Assembly (NCBI GenBank): GCA_904063045.1
Contig: CAJFCJ010000001.1
Coordinates: 131,501-195,500, forward strand
Reading direction: 5' to 3'
Length of the DNA: 64,000 nucleotides
From: Dimorphilus gyrociliatus
Lineage: Eukaryota; Annelida; Polychaeta; Dinophilidae
In this document: positions 1 through 14,300 of the stretch, in pieces
How the letters are laid out: each line of letters begins with the position of its first letter
Numbering within the stretch: position 1 is the stretch's first letter
Made by a program: the position numbers and the translations under genes
Notes under the pieces: model-generated
What the model saw: the letters and a program-made list of their open reading frames with translations, nothing else
The model's database searches: none
Told to the model about the DNA's origin: nothing

Positions 1-165
1 ATACTTCATCGAGATTGTAAAGGAATCAATCCGGCTAGTAATGCCGAAGTAACGCAATGTTTTTGTGATACAGATCTATGTAATTCTTCCAGTAATATTT
101 CTATTAAATTGTTTTTTTTGTTATGTTTGCCAATGTTAGTTATTTTTTTAAATTTTCAACAATAA
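1..165 (+). CDS. Ly6/uPAR-family protein, C-terminal exon (partial)
   Basis: Frame 1 is open from the window edge to a TAA at 163-165. It encodes the end of a three-finger Ly6/uPAR domain: the hallmark C-x-C-x-x-x-x-C-N ending is seen as QCFCDTDLCNSS, after an earlier Cys in HRDCKG. A hydrophobic stretch (IKLFFLLCLPMLVIFL) follows and runs almost to the stop. That is the layout of a GPI-attachment signal, so the protein is probably an extracellular, membrane-tethered Ly6 protein. AATAAA overlaps the stop at 161-166. The N-terminus, signal peptide and first half of the domain lie outside the window, so the specific subfamily cannot be named. The family call rests on a short but diagnostic motif. 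Confidence 0.72.
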   Translation: MLHRDCKGINPASNAEVTQCFCDTDLCNSSSNISIKLFFLLCLPMLVIFLNFQQ

Positions 166-427
166 ATTAATAAGTATAAACTGGTTATTAACCCAACACG
201 TCAAGGTTTATATTTTTTAATAAATAGCATATAATTGCTCTATTCTCTGACAACTCTCGGCCACATTTCAAACAAAAATCGTTATTAAATTGAGAAAAAA
301 ATTGACTTTATGGCCGAAGCCTTCCATTTCAATGGAAACAACAAAGCGTAATTCTTGATTATATCGTAAAGCACACCTTTGTTATTTTTTCTCTTTTCCT
401 TCTACTATATTATTTTTTAATTTTAAA

Positions 428-455
428 ATCTCTCTCCCTCTCTCTCATCTCTCTC

Positions 456-500
<45 letters not shown>

Positions 501-515
501 TCTCTCATCTCTCTC

Positions 516-572
<57 letters not shown>
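428..572. repeat. CT microsatellite with a 60-bp duplicated block
   Basis: An almost pure (CT)n tract. The interruption pattern (CCC, then two CATC steps) appears twice exactly 60 bp apart, near 436 and 496, so a 60-bp block has been duplicated in tandem. Confidence 0.9.
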
Positions 573-575
<3 letters not shown>

Positions 576-3500
576 ATCAATCTATCTTTTATTCATCATG
601 CGTTAGAATGAAAGATATGCTTGTCACTTTAAAACATAAAATCAGTATTTATCTATTAAATAGGCTTAAACATGGCAAATAATAGTTTTGTTTGAAAACT
701 TTTGAAGAGAATAGCCCTTTTCAAATCGATAAAAATAAGGCGAATATCATTTTTCTTTCCTATTCAAAAGTTTTTGTTAAGTTTAATGACTGTTTAAAAA
801 AAGCTACATTTGATAAATTATTATTATATAACATAAAATGTTGACCAAAGTTATACTCGTAATCAATAGCATGTAATATATATAAAAAAACGAATATAGA
901 GAAGTCCATTTGAAAAAAAAACCTGAAATTTTATTATTCATTCATTCATTCATGTAATTCATTCATTTATTTAAAATGCGTATGTCTTTCAAATATATAT
1001 ATATATATATATAGAATGCATATGTGTGTATGTGTGTAGTATATATCATAAGGATGTTAATAATCAATGGTCACCGCATACATTCTGTTTAGATAAAATT
1101 AATGCAAGTGATGCTTGTTATTCATAGGAACATTTTCCCTTTCCTTGTATAATCTGTAAACGAAGGATGTTCATACTCTTACCCCCATTACCGATCCTCT
1201 TTCACCCTACCTGTCAACTGGCCTATTCACCCCTCATAGACTTTACTTTTCAATATTTCTTTTTTCGCAATTTTACTACTCTTTTTAAAGGGTTCAATTG
1301 ACTAAGCATTCAAAAGTGTACTTTTTTCTTCTCTAAAGATTATTCAATAGCCTATTCCTTATGGTGGCATAGATGGCCATAATTTTGTAAAATATTAACA
1401 TTACCCTTTGTAAATTATTTCAGCTTTGCCCATTTTGAATACACGAAATATGACAATAGGGGATCGTCAGTAAAAAATGTTCTTTTGATCTTCATCTCTT
1501 TACCACCCCCTTATTACTCAAATTCTCCCTCCCTTTTATTATTATTCTTTACTTAGCAATGGATTACAATAACAACGAAATGTTCATAAATTTCCCTAAT
1601 ATTCTTTAACCACACCTCTTTTTCTCTTTATAAAATATAAGGTGGAATTTCAATAGAAATACAATAACATTTAATATATGCTATTACTTGAATATGCTCT
1701 TTTGAGATTGTAATAAAGTATTAATTAATAAATTCAGAGAGTAGTAATTTCTTAAATTCTCACATTTCTACTACTAACAATATATCTTTCAGCAAACTTC
1801 TCATATTTCCGTAAAGTGTGGTATCCTTCAGAAATTTAGCATCAGTGTTGTGAAATTTTTAAAGTGCACAATTGTGAACCTCGACACATAGAGACCTCTA
1901 TAATTATGAAAATCTATATAGCGCAAACTTGTAATTTGTTTAGGAAATATACTCAATTTTTGTCCTCAATTCTTTATTGATCTTTATCTGAATAGCATCG
2001 AAGAAGATTAAGATGATTTGATCAATTGCAAACGATATTTTTAAATAGAATCGTCTAATGTATCTCTAATAATAGACTAGAGGATTGATAATTTAGTTAT
2101 GTTCCTATATTATATGCAAATCATAGTATATGGTGTGTAAAATCTATAACAGTAACCATTAAAACTATGAAATATTTCTAAATCTATAAATACTGTTTTC
2201 TTTTTCTATCGAATATGACATTTATAAGTAAATAAATATTTATTTCTCAGAGATTTACATGGTTTAGTATAGATCTTTTATAGTTTCTTTTTAACAAAGC
2301 AATGTAACCCTATATTGGAGAGATATAGCTCTTGTATCTTTCTATCTATCTCTCTCTCTTTATACATATATTCTTCCTTATTTTTCATAATTTTGTTCAT
2401 ATTCTTGCAATAATAAATTAATTTCTACACTGAAAAGAGATATATAGTCCTTAAAACCTATATAAAATCATCTATTTGTATACATATAAGCTACATGCTA
2501 TATCTCAGACATAGCGAAAAGATTTCTATTGTAAGGAGGAAAAAAGAAACTGAGAACAACAGTTGAATTATCTCTTTCTTAGCAATTTTGTTTATTTAGA
2601 ATACAAAAGGAAGAAAATGAAAGAAATTGCCTTTATAAATAAGCTATTCTATGGCGAATAATTTAATTTTATCCATAAAAATGAAGTCAAGTAATATAAT
2701 AGACATGTGATTCCTCATTGAAAGTATGCTAAGTTATGCACAAGAAGAATATAACACCTTATAAAATTTATTCTTAATAGACCTCCTCCACAAACTCTGA
2801 TACAGTTGTCTCTGTAAGATCGTGATAGGACTATAAACCATCTTAGTACAAAGATAAAACTTTACCGTTTTCAAGTCCTATAAAGTAGGCAGTATAAAGT
2901 TTTAAGGCAGAGTATGTGCCTATTTGCGTATAAAAAAATGTATGATAAATCTATACATTGTGCACTACATTCATTTCAAAATTTACATACAACGGATGTA
3001 TAAATATAAAAGTATGGAAGTTGTATAATTTCTGTATATGTATATAATATCTGCGTTGTATATATATAACGGTATTTATTGTGTATATATAGTATATGTA
3101 TATGTAGTATATATTTATATATTTAAATACAGACTTAAGGACTGTTGGGACTATTTTTGTTAGAGGGTCGTAGTTTCCTGCTCTTTGGAAATCCGGGTTT
3201 AGTGCTCTTATTATGAATAAATAGAGAGCATTTACTTGTGTTATTGCGTCGTTTGTCGATTTGTTTTTTTGATTTATAATAGAGTTGAGGAGATAATAAT
3301 TGGGAAAGAGTGACAGTATATAATACCCTATTTAATACCCTTAATTGGATATTCTATAATATTCATATCAGTTTTCCTATATCTAATTAGATGATAATTA
3401 TAACATGTAAATACCTTTTCCCAGGAAGATATTCTCTCGATGATCTATATGACGTAAAGGGGCAAAATCTCTTATAAAATCGTAAATGCTGATAAATAAT

Positions 3501-4850
3501 ATCATATAACGCAAAGATGAGGGAAAATCGATTAATATAAACTAATTATAAATAGATGAACGTTTAAGTATATTGAATTTATTTATGATAAGGAAACACT
3601 AATCTTTAGATTAACCAGCTGTTAACCTTCAATTTAAAATATAAAAAGATTGCTTTATTTGCGCCCCATAGCAAATTTCTAAATGAAAAAGTCGATTAAA
3701 TAGATTCTTGCACTTGTTTCTTGGAATATGTTAGATGGATAGCTTCAGCCCTTTTAGCATAAAATTCAAATTGAACAACACAATTCAAAAGATAACTATT
3801 AGAAAGTTTATGATGAATTGACCACGTTTGACCATAAAAAACTAAAAAAGTAAATAATTCCTAGATCAGCAAAAATTAATTGTCAAATACACGAATATCA
3901 GTTTTAGAAAAAATATACGAAGATTATTCAACATATGCTAATCGTTTAATGGATATTTTACAAGATCTTCAATCCAACGTCTTTTATCTAATTACTTATA
4001 CATACAGAATCTGTACAAAATTGGATATTTATATACAGAAAGTTGTCATATATTCAAGGTTACCTATCAAGATGTCAACTTTTAGGTTAAAATAGACTAA
4101 TAAATGGTTAATAATGCTAGAGAGAAAAAATAAGGGAAACGTTTGACTTTTATGGTATTATCGGTGATTTAAATGGTATATTAAGAGAAAATTAAAAAAA
4201 AAATTTGCTTAAGGAGGCATAAAAGAGGAAAAGAAAAGAGATTAGTATGAATAAAAGAGAAGAAGCTAATAAATACACGAATGCTTTTTCTCCCTATCCT
4301 ATATATATGTATATAATATATATATATATACTTATATTTACAGTATGTAGCAGTTTTGTATACATATATATTTTATATAAATACATGTATAAACAAATAC
4401 ATTACTGCTTTTAGTATATATTTTGTGTGTTTTCTCTTTTTTGGTGGAAACAAGAATATGGTACACCAAGGAAAAATTGAAGAAAGATTTGATAGAATTG
4501 AAAACAATTTTAAAGCTTCTAAGCTAATTGGAATATATAAAAAGGGAAAATTAGATTTTAGCACATAGTTCTTTATTCTTTCTGCTTTGGCTATTGAATC
4601 TCTTGTCAACATAATACTTTAGGTAAATTTCCTCCTTGATACCAGATATTGTATTATGGTGACTACGCCATGATGATGACGTATCCAATAGCAATTATGT
4701 AAACTTTACTTTTTTTTTCCTATCAATACGCTGTGTGTATGTATTGATGTATGAAACATGCCATAATATATATTAATAAATAAATTGTATCCATATATCA
4801 TGTAAAAACGAATTTATAGAATGTGTACAGACATATTAATACAAATACAG

Positions 4851-4890
<40 letters not shown>

Positions 4891-4891
4891 A
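4851..4891. repeat. Compound (TC)n(TA)n microsatellite
   Basis: A short TC run passes directly into a TA run in the intergenic desert. No associated gene is visible. Confidence 0.85.
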
Positions 4892-7800
4892 ATTTATATA
4901 TGCATATGCATATGTCTAATATCAAAATTACAACATTTTCTCACTATTACTGGTCTATCAATCTTTTCACTAAACTGGATAATAGTTTGAATACTATTTA
5001 GTTAAAATCAATGAAATTGTTTCAACGATTTTTTAATGAAAAAAAAAAACATGTATTATTTCTCTGTAATAAAACTTTCAAGGTTCTACTGTTGAATTAA
5101 AAATATTCTATCAGCTTCCGTAAGACCTTGAAACTAATCAAGGACATGAGACTACGGGAACCAATTTACCAATTGCTGTTTCCACTGTAAGCTTTTTTTG
5201 CCAAGTGGTTGATAAATGACTTATTTATTGACTATACTGTACCATTACTTCATATTGTCATTAATAACTATTTACAATCTTGAAAAAAAGCTTTTACATG
5301 ATAATGTTAAATGATTTCTCAGTTTTTTCAGATAATTTATACAATAATTTTTCAGCTTTGTAGCTTGACGTCATTCGGAAATAATTTTACGTTTAGATAA
5401 ATTCTCTTTTACGCTTTAAACTTAAGATATTTCCAATATAATCAATCAACAGTTTTCTAAGAACATTTAATCGAAATTATCGAGCAAATTAACAGATGGC
5501 GTTAGGAAAACTAGTTATCTAGTATGCTTGCCTTATAGGTCATTGTTCTCTGGTTGTTAAGCCTGACTTACAATAGTTCTTTAATTACGAGCTGCTCCGT
5601 ATAATGGAAGCCTGGCAACGTGAACATTTGTGTTTTCTTTCAAACTGTGAAAAATATATTAATTTTAGTAGAAAAAGAAAAAATATATTTTTAAATCATA
5701 ATTGAAGAAAATTTTTATTCATGTCGATTTATCATGTCCCTAACGCTTCTTCTCGCTGTAAACCTATTAAGACTCAGAGTACATTACCTCCAATTCTAAG
5801 TTAATTTGAAATATAGTCTATATATATATACCATTTTTAGAGTACATACAGAAGAAAATACAGTATACGCTGTATCTGTAAGACGGATACTATATATAAA
5901 ATTTCTTCGTATATTTTATAACTATGCTCTATATACTGTACAGAATATATGAAAAAAAAAAGTAAGAGTTCCATAAAAATTCCATAAATGAAGATAGAAA
6001 TTTTATTTGTTTAATAAAGAAAGGTTTTATCATACTTTCTTTGCAGTACAACGAAAGATCAATGAAGAAGAAAGCTATTTTTATTGAATTTCACAAGCTT
6101 CTACTAGTATTCAAGTCCTGAGAAGAAAATATAAAATTCTTAAATAGTTGATATACAGTATATTTTTTAATCATTACTTTATTATTATATCATTTTATAT
6201 TATCGATAAATTGCCAAATTTCAAACATTTTGATAAATAAATGATAATAATACTACTGATTTTACAATTTATAATACTTGTTATAACAATAATTAAAAAT
6301 ATTTTAAATATATTAATTAATTAACCTAGTTTGTCCTTTTATTTTTTTCATATTATTCGATAAAATTTCTCGCTAAGAATTTAATATTTTACACGCTATT
6401 TCAAAGATCTCTTCTCGCTCTTCATCCTTTTAATTCTCTTTTCTATTAGTCATCTCATAATTATTCTATTAATATATACTTTTATCTCTTTTTTTGCTTT
6501 TTCTCTCTTCTGTTCCTTTCTCTTTTTCTTTCCTCTCTCTCTCTCTCTCTCTCTGTCTGCTTTACTTCTTTTCTCTCATACCCCCTCCTACTCTATTTTC
6601 CTATCTTAGATGTTCACTTTTTTCATGATTAATTCAATGTAGCTTTTACTCAATTATAAACACCTTTGTATAAAATACTTTTTTTTGTTAAATGTAATAA
6701 AAAAAAATCAGAGATATTAAAATGATAAAGAATTTTTAACTAAATCGTTATCTTTTGATCATTCACAGTGATAAGAAGAGTATGCATAGCTTCTTTTTTT
6801 TAAATAGACATTTTCACTGGTAATTTGAAAAGTTTCAATTAAGATATATGTTTTTTGTTTTCGATAACAAAATGACAAACTTAACAAATGAAAGTTATAC
6901 TATTTCACTATGTAGATAATTTACTAAAAATAACAATTATAGGGTAAAGCAGTGACTGCTTCAAACAGATGACAGATTATACCTATTACATAGATTTTAT
7001 ATATTTTATCCTATTTTTTTTTCAATTTTAGCCTATAAATCACATATTCATACTTTATATAATTTATTCATTTATTGATAAATTTTAGTCCAAGTTACAA
7101 TTAATAGTTTTTTATTATTATTAAAGTAATAATTATTATGATATCTGAAATTAGATATATATGTATATATATATATTCCTAAGGTGAGCTAAAGTCAGAG
7201 TACTTTTTAATTGATGACTAGTAAAAATAATTAAAGGTTTATACAAGTACAATACAAAATGAAAATACAGTATAAGGGTTGAACAAAGCATTTTTTGTTT
7301 TTATATTAAGTAACAAAAGTTTAAATGATAAAAAAATATGATATCTTGAAATTATTACATAACGTGTAAAAAATCGTTATTAGATTTTTAAATAATATTG
7401 ATGGTATTTTTATTTCTTTTATAAAAAATAAATAGAATACTCGCTGTATTTTTTCTTTACTTTTTACTTTCGTTTTACTGTTATTATCATTAATTATTAA
7501 ATAAGCATATAATTTTAGTAAATTGTCGTTTTGATAATTTATTCCTTATCTAAAATATCTGGTATACTAAAGAATTTTTGCAATTTAAGTCACAGTTTAT
7601 TTGTAATTTATCACTTTTTTGATCGTTTAAATGAAAATATGTTAGGTTTACTTACAAAATAAAGCGATACTTTAAATATCAGACGTCGATGTAATTGATA
7701 ATCTGAAACTTTCTTCCAATTTACTTATAGAGGATAAACATAGATGCCATTAGTTTACTTTTATGCTTGAAATTGGATACCAAGTTGCCTTCCAGCTGAA

Positions 7801-8925
7801 ACTAGTAGAAAAAAAACCAACCATTTGCACTCTACGTTTTATCAAAAATATTGATGGGATACTATAAATTTGTAGCTTATCAATAGAGCTCTTTGTTTTC
7901 ATAAATATATCATAAATACATAAAAACTGTTTTAGCCATATTTGATACAAATTCAGACAAATAAAGGATTCGTTGGAAAAGGGATGGACCATAACGAAAA
8001 GCAAATGTTTATTAATAGGCATTTGAAGCTCGAGTATTGAAAAGTAATAGAAAAAAGAAAGAAAGCAAAAGGTTACATACTAGAAGAGCTTTAACCGTTT
8101 TTCAGTGCTTAAAAATGGCTATACATATAATATATTTCTGTTATATATTCTCTTCTTGGAAAGTGATTCGTCCGCGAAAAACTTTAACGATTACGTAAAG
8201 GATACCATATGTTATTTTCTCAATATTATTTTATCTTTTGCGTGCTCTCCTCTTATCTTTTCTAGGGATAACTACACATTCTTTTGGAAGTGAGAAAAAA
8301 TACACCGGTCTAGTAACCTTCTAGTTATATTAATGATTCTTAGATGTTCACTCAGTGAACTTTTGCGTCAAGATTAATCGTTAGTAAAGTCAATGTCATA
8401 GTTTCATTACATGCACTCTCTGTTTCCACTCCCTTCGCCAATTTACCTTGAATATTAAAACTCGATAAGAAATATACAACCAACCGTAACAAGGTAAGTG
8501 TTCGAAATGGTTGTAACTTCAAACGAAATAAGATAAGGTCTAACTCTTAGTTCAAAGTAAGGCAAAAAGGAAAGGGATAGTAAAAATTTTTAGCTCGCAA
8601 TTAGTCTGTTATTAATTAGTAGCCGACATTAAAATGTATAACGTTACAGTGAGGGGAGGGGGGAAAAGACTAAATTTGTATAATCAAGCTATATTCTTAA
8701 CAAGGAACCTATATGTTATATAGGAGAAATTTACTAAATACAGAATAATCTTTAAGTGTAATAATCTTTTATTTCCTAATATGAAAAATATTCCGAAACT
8801 TATATAATATTTATATAAAAGAAATTAAATATATCCCTGATAAACGTAAAATACTTTTTTTATTTTTGATATTCAAAACAGACAAAATAAAACAACATCT
8901 CCTCAATAATCAACTGTCATACTTA

Positions 8926-8926
8926 C

Positions 8927-8975
<49 letters not shown>
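8926..8975. repeat. (TA)n microsatellite
   Basis: About 50 bp of nearly uninterrupted TA dinucleotides. Confidence 0.9.
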
Positions 8976-8976
<1 letters not shown>

Positions 8977-10937
8977 GCATTCTGTTTGAGTGATCCAGAT
9001 TTTTCATTTAATAAAACTATACATTAACTTCTGGAATCACTGGGCATAAATTTTTGTATTTCCATTCCAAATTCATTCAATTTTACACATATGCAATAAG
9101 ACAGTAGTAGGAAAAAATTGTTAATTACTTTTTTTTTTAAGAAAGAACAAAAAAGTTAAGACACTTTTTTCAACACTCTGCACGAATCCTGCAAGCTTTT
9201 TTTTAAAGATATAGAAAAAATATTTAAACGATATTTAAAGTTAGCGCACTCTCCTTTTCAGGTCAAGTATTTACAGGAAGTTATAAAAAATTTAAACGAA
9301 AAGTGACAAAGGAAGAACAACAAGTGCGCAAACGTTAAAGAGTTACGTCATTAAATATTTCTCCAAGAACATATATATATATATATAACATATATAGATA
9401 TATATGTACATATACATATACCATCATCTACAGATTTCGCCCCATCAAAAAACAATCTGTACAACTTATACAAACAGCACAGTCTCTTGTTTTTTCTTGT
9501 TTATACATAAACAATGAAGAATATGTAATACACAAAGGCCAAACGAAACATTAAACAGTTATCAATAAAGGAAGCAAGTGTTAAATAAAAAAGGTAAAAG
9601 CCAAAAAAAAAAAATAGAGAAAAAGAATTTAACAGAATATGCCAGTCTTTTTATATTTATCTTTTTTTTTTAAACACCAGCCTGTCCTTTAAATATTTGA
9701 GCAGAGATCAAAAGAATGCTGTATTTAAATTAATTTTTTTTACTTTTTGGGTGAAATAAATTTTTCAGTGCAGTGTTAAGCCGTTGCCTGTTAAATGAGA
9801 ATAACTTTTATAAGAAACATTTTACTACCTGAATTAGCATACGTTGTTAAAAGATTATTATTAAAAGAAGCAAAAAAAACCACCTATTTCTCTTAATTAT
9901 AGTTATTATTTTTTTTTGTAACTATTCAATAAATAATATATAAATGATAAATATAAATAAATAAATGCATATATATATATATATATATATATAATAAACT
10001 TAAAAATGATGCTATGAATGATTTTGGTGAGAAAAAAAACACGAAGTAAAAATTTTAATCTTTTCGTTAAAATGAAAAAGAGATAAAGAGAAAATCAGGA
10101 AAATATCATCTTCCGTATGTAGATATATACTTAATACATTGTATACATGTACATAAATATATATCTTTTAAAGTAAGTATTTATTCAAATTTTCTCTCTA
10201 AAGATGTAAATTATGTGCTCGAGTAAAGCAAATATCACAAGCAAATTAAATTTCATATATATATATATATATATACATATTTATATAAGCATGTATATAT
10301 ATATGTGTATATTATCAAGGCCTCTTTTTTTAAATGTTATATTTATATGCTGTTTTTCATTCAATGAAAAGACTTTCTAGAGAAAAAATAAAAGAGGAGA
10401 AAAAAGTAAAAAGATTTCAAAACTATCTTTTTTTTCTTTTATCTTAACTTTTTCTAATTTATTAAAGAAATATTACTTATTTTAATATTTTAATTAATTA
10501 ATTATTTGTTTTGTTTCGTTTGTCTCTTTAAGTAAAAAAAAATAAATAAATACTGCAGATATAAAAATCTTTCTCTTTTGTCATTCTGCGTGAATCACTT
10601 TAAAGTCAAGAACAAGGAAAAAAATTATTTCTTTTTTTTTTTTAAAGAAAAAATATAATAAAAATTATGGCAGAAAATAACAGAAAATTTTCATAAAAAT
10701 CATTATTTTGGTCTCTCTTTTATAGCATTCTAATGACGTGTCTCAATAAAAAATAATTTTTGCCAAATTCAAATGTTATGATTGTGATCAATATCAATAT
10801 CTTGAAAAAAGTATCAGATATAATGTATGTATACCCAACACCTAATTTACAAAATATGGCATGCGTTTAATAGTAATAATCAAAAAAATATATATATATA
10901 AAATTATATATATTTTGGTTGGTCTGTATATACATAC

Positions 10938-11047
10938 ACACACATATATATATATATATACTATATATATATATATACAGTATATATATATATATATATA
11001 TATACTATATATATATATATACAGTATATATATATATATATATATTT
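10938..11047. repeat. TA tract built on a 44-bp tandem unit
   Basis: TA repeats interrupted by CTATA and TACAGTATA. The interrupting C residues recur 44 bp apart (10961/11005 and 10978/11022), which shows two copies of a 44-bp unit. It lies about 300 bp downstream of the FOXO stop codon. Confidence 0.85.
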
Positions 11048-11346
11048 ATGTAAATACATATGCAAAAATCTGCCTTTCTTCTCTTTCACTAAATAGACAG
11101 TCTTGACAAAAAAAATTGGTATTCCACCATACAACGTTTTCGTTTGAAAAAATAGAATAGGTAGTAGTTATTTGGTCATTACAGTCATTTTATGTAATAA
11201 AACAGTTTTAATATAGTTCAATCAATGAGCTTTGGAGCATTCCATGCAAATTGGGAAGCAGAATTCAGTTTATGATATTTTTTCATGAAAAATTTTTACT
11301 GCGTGTTTTTCGCAAAATAATGTTAAAGATGTTAGTAAAATGCATG

Positions 11347-14300
11347 CTAATAACAACGATGCTCGTCGATAGTAAGCAAGGACCGCATAAAATATTTACC
11401 GTTATGTCCGGAAGCTGGATCGAAGTTAAATTCGAGTGTTCCTTCCATATCCAATTCCTGATTGATTATTTCATCCAAATTACAGGACATATCGACATCA
11501 TTTGATATATCAATATCTTTCAAATCAGGCAAGGAATCGGGATGTTGAATTTGATTTGGAAATTCTTGTTTTATAGTTATCGGATACTGTCTTCCATTGT
11601 TCGGATCTTGAAATAAATCGAAATCGTTTACAGCATTCTGTTCCTGCTCAGAGAAGTGATAGATAGGTTCCTGTTTAATGGGAAAGCTATTCGGTTGCAC
11701 AGTGTATCCTGGATCAGAGAAATTTTGCATTTGCTGCTGCTGTAAATGCAGTTGAACCAATTGTGGATTTTTCGATAACAACGCTTCGCGCAACATAGAT
11801 ACCGTATTGTTAGGAACGTTCACCTGCGATTTTGTCAACGGGGATCTGTTTGGATTATTCATCTGCGATACATGGGGGTTCGGAGGAGATGGGGCGTCCA
11901 AAAGACTTTCCAAGAGAGATGGGCTCTTCTTATGATCCACAGTATCGTTGATACCGGAATAGTTGGGAGAGGTACCATCTGCAGATACGTTTAAACTTTG
12001 TCTTGGACTCGGTGTATTCAATCGACGTTGTAACGAATCCTGAACGCTAACGGACGCAAAACTCTGAGCCAAACTTTCTGAAAAATTTTCATTTTGAGCT
12101 GGCCAGTGAGAAGCTGTATCATCAAGTAAATCTTCTAAAACTGGAACCGGGGAGAGTTGATGCAGGCTACTTGTATTTGACCCAGACCTTTCACACAGTG
12201 GCTGTGGTGAAAGTTGGTAGTGTAAATCGTCCGTACTATTTGAAACTAAATCCCCTTTAGCCAAAGCGGCGGCTGTCCTTTTATATTCTGTACTCTTTTT
12301 AGCATTTCGCCTTTTGGCCATATATTTTTGGGTATCCATTGAAGACGCCCTGTCCCGGGGACGACGTTGGGCTTTGGATTGTTTAGCATCTGGATTGATA
12401 ATCCACCAAGATGATTTTCCAGTACTTTCATTCGGTACTCGTGAAAATCGAGTATGTAAGGACAAATTATGTCTGATAGAGTTCTGAAAAAAAGAGGATA
12501 GTATAACTAATGAAATTAATTGACAATATGTTTTTAAGCCTAATTTTTCCATTTAGTTATATCAGTTAAGTGGAAACTAAAATCAACATACGTCACAGAA
12601 GGATAATCCCTATTAACGGACGAATTTGTATACATTTTTTTTTTGAAATACTTTTCAGACAATTTCACAAGTAAATACTAATCTCCTACTCTTATTTCAG
12701 ATTCTAGGTCAAGATTGAAGCTATACATTTATGGACGATACAGTATAAAAGGAGGACATAATCCCTTATTAACTGGCTTTTAACAAAAAACATTGTATTT
12801 TAATTATTATAATTATAAATGTATACCAAACTATTGTAGATTAGTAAATGATGTCAAATTTATTGAGTTGAAAGATTTAGTGCACAGAATATAATAGATC
12901 GACACAAATTAGTTATTTAAAACTAAGTTTATAGAATATTGTTAATAGTTTATACTTTAATATATAATGTTTTCTTTCTATAAATTAGGAAAATTAATAA
13001 GAAATAATACGGCGTAGAGATAAGCACGATTTGTTATGAACCATTCGACCGTATGAAATTACTTTGCTTTAGCCGATAGCAACTATTTTTCCAAGTCTTC
13101 CACTGGCACATTTACAGAGAAATGTACGTGGGCGTTTATCGAATCTAAATCAGCCTAGCGTACAGGTCAGTTATAAATATTGGTGAAAAAAATCTTTATC
13201 GCGATGTTATTATCTAGAGTAAGATTTCCTTTATTTTAAGTAAATTCTATAGATATGATCAAATTCGGATGATAACGCTCTTAAAAATAATATTTTCTTC
13301 TTTAAAGTTACCAATTGACAACAAATTTTAGCTCTTTGTATCATGACATAACTTGTATCATACGGAAGTTTATTCAGCGTAATTCGACTAAAGAATAGTC
13401 AATATTATACAGGCCATTTATCAAACTACGCCGAAAAGTTGCTACATGTTCATATATCTCATTTCTAGGACATCTCGTTTTACTAGGATAATCAATAAAT
13501 TAAATTCTACAACAAACGATTTAGGAATGCAGCGCTTTTTTTATTATCGTTTTTTAAATAAAAGCATAGAAATATGTTACAATTTATAATTGAATTTAAT
13601 ACCTATTTCTGCTATTAATTATAAACTATCATTAAATTTAATTTAATTGGGAAAGAAAGAACATATCATGTTTGAATAATAATTCTTCTAATTTTCTATT
13701 AGAGGCCGGTCAAGAACCTTTCGTATGAGGTCATTCACATATGCAGACTTACAATGGCATTATATTAATCACACGCTTTTCTAGCAAGGGAGAATTCTCA
13801 ACAGGTTTTTTCCGTGAAATTTATCCTTTGTTAATTTTATTGTATACTGTTACTATTTTAACACAATAGACTAAGTGAAAACTATTTTTTTTTTACAGTT
13901 AGGTAGCAGTATACTATTTTTTGTAAAAACGAAAACATTGATGGATTCTAAGCTAAAATACAAAAATTCAATAAACTAACGTTAAAAGCATGATATCGGG
14001 ATACTTAAAAACACAATTTTCAATTATTGCAGGCGTTTTCTATTTTTGTCTTAAATATTTATTATTGTCATCTTATTACTATATGATAAAAATAGAAACT
14101 ACTAAAGATTTCCTCGGTGACACAGAGTCTAATGTTTATATAATACTTTATTACGTAATACTTTATTTACGAATACTATATATATATAAAGCATATTTGT
14201 AGTAAATATTCAGTAAATACCGCATATTTAGGTTGGGATTCTTTCTATTTGCATATTCATGTATATGTTCTTATAACGTATTTTATCGAGTTATACAAGA

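Larger units (their letters stand above)
166..11346. other. Gene-free AT-rich interval with simple repeats
   Basis: No ORF here has codon structure, splice context or domain resemblance that would support a gene. Short ORFs such as 3880-4095, 7750-8022 and 10861-11106 are low-complexity or AT-driven. The interval holds a CT microsatellite (428-572), several TA tracts, poly-A/T runs, an AGATGGCG motif near 5493 and a perfect 7-bp inverted repeat with a 1-nt spacer at 8346-8360. It probably includes the 3' flank of the Ly6 gene and the 3' UTR of FOXO. Confidence 0.6.

Noticed and set aside
7750-8022. 90-codon minus-strand ORF
   Set aside because: AT-biased composition, no domain, no splice or start context; the long gene-free flanks add no support.
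10861-11106. 81-codon ORF rich in Ile and Tyr
   Set aside because: It translates a TA microsatellite.
11236-11346. Extra 3' exon of FOXO ending SASQFAWNAP
   Set aside because: The peptide faintly resembles the vertebrate FOXO end, but no acceptor gives the right phase and a stop precedes it in frame.
11251-11505. 84-codon plus-strand ORF over the FOXO 3' end
   Set aside because: Antisense shadow of the FOXO C-terminal coding sequence.
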